A DNA stretch of 64,000 nt from Bifidobacterium breve (GTDB lineage: Bacteria; Actinomycetota; Actinomycetes; Nanopelagicales; Nanopelagicaceae): NCBI GenBank assembly GCA_945860275.1, contig CAMAPN010000003.1, positions 30,703 through 94,702 on the forward strand. Direction: 5' to 3'. Of this stretch, positions 62,301 to 64,000 are shown piece after piece. Position 1 is the first letter of the stretch; each line of letters opens with the position of its first letter. The translations under genes and the position numbers were made by a program. The notes below the pieces were generated by a model. It was not told the DNA's origin. It did not search any database and saw only the letters and a program-made list of their open reading frames with translations.

Positions 62301-62837
62301 TACATGCGGATGATTGGCGAAGCTGTCGCGGATTTCAAAGGGGAGCGACATCAGGAGCAAGAATGTAAGTTAGAACTTCCCATAGATGCTTATCTGCCAC
62401 ATGATTACGTTGACAGCGAGCGGGTGCGTTTAGACATTTATCGTCGCCTTGCCGCAGCGCAGTCATTTGAAAATGTAGACCAAGTGGATGAGGAGTTAAT
62501 TGATCGTTTTGGCTCCTATCCCGAAGTTGTTGCAAACCTGTTGGAGATTGCGAAGGTTCGAGTGCGTGCGAAGGAGTTGAACCTGACAGAGGTGATAGTT
62601 CAAGGCAAGTATCTACGCCTGGCCCCAGTGACCCTCAGCGACTCTTTATCTGTGCGGATGACACGTCTCTACCCAGGACATATATATAAGTCAGCCCTCT
62701 CTACTGTGCTTCTGCCATTGCCCAGCAACAAAGGCGTGGCATTTGAGGCAGAGAAACTAGGGAATACTTCTCTCTTGAACTGGGTAGCGCAGGCATTTGA
62801 TGCGACTACCAATCGAGCCCCGATACCGATGAGTTGA
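59334..62837 (+). CDS. mfd: Transcription-repair coupling factor
   Basis: The start is set at ATG 59334 (MAAESGGPKKVTAIASLV) with GGAGGGGG 8 nt upstream. The track's extra 118 residues overlap ppc and do not look like Mfd. 1167 aa, a normal length. Order: UvrB-like N-terminal region (LRFPHWETLPHERLSPQSD; QRGGILDIFPPHAQHPIRVEFFDD), RNAP-interaction domain (FVVHKVHGIGRF), then the superfamily 2 translocase with Walker A CGDVGFGKTEIA, DEEQRFG box, SMSATPIPRTLEMS and the RGRVGRGRERGYAYF motif VI, and the C-terminal TRCF domain. It removes stalled RNA polymerase and recruits UvrA, complementing the photolyase. Confidence 0.96.
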   Translation: MAAESGGPKKVTAIASLVDQLDLSTSSAALRSGSTLNAPISAASFAIAATANSAKEFPLIVALTANNGEELVEELKALLPEKRVLRFPHWETLPHERLSPQSDTIAERFTTLQAIRSHSCEVVVIPVRSLLQPFIKGFGTAKVPLLKVGEQKEIAEVIKELLALGYERTDLVEKRGEFAQRGGILDIFPPHAQHPIRVEFFDDVIDEVRFFSVADQRSLEICSDGLFALPAREILITDAIKDRAEVLVQEIPTLSEMFSRISEGVPVEGMESLMPALVHEMETLVEILPAKSLLVSLAPELIRSRAEELRKTGEEFLNASWLNAAAGNVTPIDMQELELHSFRTLEEEITAARERGFTLSSIAPFGGGSEAVESALRTIEPFRGNAERLIDYLREKIKNQWLLAITAPGHGTAQRYEELLRSYGISTANSLVPGAVFILNSGIRHGFTFEDEKFALITERDFAGSKAQDGEKLSLASRRKNRIDPLSLKEGDFVVHKVHGIGRFIEMAERVVNGTKREYLVIEYASSKRGQSGDRLYLPTDSLDQVTKYVGGEAPTVHHMGGADWQKAKGKARKAVKQIAAELIQLYAARTSSPGFAFSPDTPWQRELEDAFPYVETLDQLSTITEVKKDMEASYPMDRIVCGDVGFGKTEIAIRAAFKAVQDGKQVAVLVPTTLLVQQHLTTFGERFAGFPVNLAGLSRFATPSEIKKTLEKLAIGEVDVVIGTHRLLSSDVSFKDLGLVIIDEEQRFGVEHKEKLKRFRAYVDVLSMSATPIPRTLEMSITGIREMSIMATPPEERHPVLTYVGGYEERQIAAAIRRELLRDGQVFYIHNRVNSIDRCATSIAALIPEARIRVAHGQMSESALEEVILAFWEKEFDVLVCTTIIESGIDIPNSNTLIVEQADKMGLSQLHQLRGRVGRGRERGYAYFLYDIDKPLTDTAHDRLETIAANTELGSGMQVALKDLEIRGAGNLLGGEQSGHIADVGFDLYMRMIGEAVADFKGERHQEQECKLELPIDAYLPHDYVDSERVRLDIYRRLAAAQSFENVDQVDEELIDRFGSYPEVVANLLEIAKVRVRAKELNLTEVIVQGKYLRLAPVTLSDSLSVRMTRLYPGHIYKSALSTVLLPLPSNKGVAFEAEKLGNTSLLNWVAQAFDATTNRAPIPMS

Positions 62838-62864
62838 GTCAGACAAGAAGGAGTTTTGATTTTC

Positions 62865-63476
62865 GTGGTAAAAAGTAAAGTTGCAATCCTCTTGTTAGCC
62901 CTGACTGCATTGGTGCTCTCAGGATGCAGTGATCCTTCGGATGCTGCGAACTACAAAGGTGGAAAAATCACAATCGAACGTCTCCAAGAGAGCGTTTCAT
63001 CCATTCTGGATGAGCGCGTGAAGTTCGAGACAACTCCACAAGATGCCTTGACTGGTGAAGCCCTCACTTTGAATCAACTTGAATTTCACATCTTTACTGC
63101 GTTGCTTACACAAGCGGCAAAGGAGCGAAAAATTGCTGCCACTGCTGCAGAAATTTCTGCACAACGAGCAGAAATTGTAAAAAATGTTGGTAGCGAAGAG
63201 GAACTCTCGCTTGCGCTAGTCAACGCGGGAATCGCATCAATCGATCTTGACCAATATCTATCGTTAATTATTCTCCAAGATAAATTACGGTTAGTTATTG
63301 CTCCAACTGCGACTGAAGATGGACAGATTATTCAGGCGCTACAGAAAATGCTTGAAGAAACTGCGACAAAAGAGGCGCTAACTGTCAATCCTCGCTACGG
63401 AGTATGGAACACAACTACTAACAAGATCGATCCTGCCGACCCAACTGGCGGGGCGCAACCAAACTCCAAGAATTAG
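62865..63476 (+). CDS. SurA N-terminal-like lipoprotein
   Basis: About 203 aa. Signal peptide KVAILLLALTALVLSGC with lipobox LSGC, then a helical region resembling the SurA/trigger-factor-like chaperone N-domain (YKGGKITIERLQESVSSILDERVK, ALTLNQLEFHIFTALLTQAAKERKI). No PPIase domain follows; the C-terminus is NPRYGVWN...DPTGGAQPNSKN. Likely an extracytoplasmic chaperone-like protein. I use GTG 62865 (AAGGAG 11 nt upstream); TTG 62856 is too close to that site. The place between mfd and mazG is conserved in actinobacteria. The stop overlaps mazG by 1 nt. Confidence 0.86.
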   Translation: MVKSKVAILLLALTALVLSGCSDPSDAANYKGGKITIERLQESVSSILDERVKFETTPQDALTGEALTLNQLEFHIFTALLTQAAKERKIAATAAEISAQRAEIVKNVGSEEELSLALVNAGIASIDLDQYLSLIILQDKLRLVIAPTATEDGQIIQALQKMLEETATKEALTVNPRYGVWNTTTNKIDPADPTGGAQPNSKN

Positions 63477-64000
63477 TGAACGCGAACAGCAACCTTCTGC
63501 GCCTGGTTGAGGTGATGGATACCCTCAGGTCGCCTGGCGGTTGTCCGTGGGATGCAGAGCAAACTCACCACTCACTTTTAACGTATTTATTGGAAGAGAC
63601 GTACGAGTTTATCGATGCAGTCGAACGAGCTGAGCGCAACGACATGGTTGAAGAGTTGGGCGATGTCCTGCTTCAGGTTTATTTCCACTCACGAATTGGC
63701 CAAGAGCGAAACGAGGGCGCATTCTCAATCGAAGATGTAGCGGGAGCAATCTGCGAAAAACTCATCCGACGACACCCGCATGTCTTCCAGTCAGCAGAAA
63801 ATCTGACTTCAGCAGAGGTCGAAGGGAACTGGGAGCGATTGAAGGCAGCTGAAAAATCCCGGAAATCACCCGTTGACGGTGTGCCACTTAATCAGCCAGC
63901 TCTTGCACTGGCATCCAAATTGCTCCATCGCGCCGAACAACATGGCCAGCTTGCTATTTTGGACGAGCGTTTCACCGAACTAGCAAACGTTTCGGAAGAA
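63476..64000 (+). CDS. mazG: Nucleoside triphosphate pyrophosphohydrolase MazG (3' truncated by window end)
   Basis: Not in the ORF track because no stop falls inside the window. GTG 63476 overlaps the TAG of the SurA-like gene. 175 codons are open to the last base. The translation contains LRSPGGCPWDAEQTHHSLLTYL, EETYEFIDAVERAE, the metal-binding ELGDVLLQVYFHSRIGQE and KLIRRHPHVF, all MazG marks. It hydrolyses non-canonical or excess NTPs. The C-terminal part lies outside the window. Confidence 0.93.
   Translation, partial: MNANSNLLRLVEVMDTLRSPGGCPWDAEQTHHSLLTYLLEETYEFIDAVERAERNDMVEELGDVLLQVYFHSRIGQERNEGAFSIEDVAGAICEKLIRRHPHVFQSAENLTSAEVEGNWERLKAAEKSRKSPVDGVPLNQPALALASKLLHRAEQHGQLAILDERFTELANVSEE

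Overview
The window looks like a stretch of a small, streamlined, low-to-mid GC actinobacterial chromosome. The protein families and several gene orders are actinobacterial: nuoF-N followed by a polyprenyl synthetase, galU-glp-GNAT-glpR, a protein O-mannosyltransferase divergent from rsmI, metG-tatD-rsmA-ispE, tRNA-Gln in front of glmU-prs-rplY-pth, and mfd-SurA-like lipoprotein-mazG. Base composition is clearly lower in GC than Streptomyces or Mycobacterium. Intergenic gaps are short, many genes overlap by 1-4 nt, and several convergent pairs overlap at their tails. This suits the freshwater acI lineage (Nanopelagicales: Planktophila/Nanopelagicus), but the assignment is an inference without a search. 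I see no insertion sequence, prophage, CRISPR array or plasmid gene.

Layout. 1-12.2 kb: the distal part of the NADH dehydrogenase operon (nuoF 3' part to nuoN), then a polyprenyl diphosphate synthase probably serving the quinone side chain. 12.1-17.8 kb: rarD-like permease, YajQ, kynureninase, a 537-bp non-coding gap with two perfect inverted repeats, and an unusual short AceE-like E1 enzyme. 17.9-26.8 kb: tRNA-Tyr, a lipoprotein, a K+ channel, lldD2, a GNAT gene, serC, pdxH, a citrate synthase, a photolyase and a homospermidine synthase. 26.9-36.8 kb: a membrane diguanylate cyclase, a Tat-type Rieske-like protein, a secreted protein, an SDR, a ChoD-like GMC oxidase coupled to a saccharopine-dehydrogenase-family gene, tRNA-Arg, purU, and an MMPL exporter divergent from a TetR regulator. 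36.8-44.7 kb: a candidate 38-aa gene, fmdB, copC-like and copD-ctaG, an acyl-CoA dehydrogenase, 5-FTHF cyclo-ligase, and the galU-glp-GNAT-glpR division locus. 44.7-64 kb: housekeeping genes, ending inside mazG.

Two themes stand out. First, many start codons sit exactly six bases after a TANNNT hexamer with no Shine-Dalgarno sequence (kynU, K+ channel, lldD2, serC, pdxH, GGDEF gene, secreted protein, purU, 5-FCL, ispE). This is the signature of leaderless transcription; genes inside operons instead carry GGAGG-type sites. Second, the Glp (gephyrin-like/MoeA-like) protein beside the divisome protein GlpR/SepX has lost MoeA domain II and all recognisable MoeA catalytic motifs, yet keeps the conserved division locus. 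It looks like a minimal, non-enzymatic form of the bacterial gephyrin scaffold, and I rate it the most interesting object here.

Gene starts were re-chosen from the ORF track where the sequence argued for it (nuoG, yajQ, Rieske-like, 5-FCL, rsmI, metG, rsmA, TetR at 51.7 kb, glmU, pth, ppc, mfd, SurA-like). mazG is absent from the track because it runs off the window.
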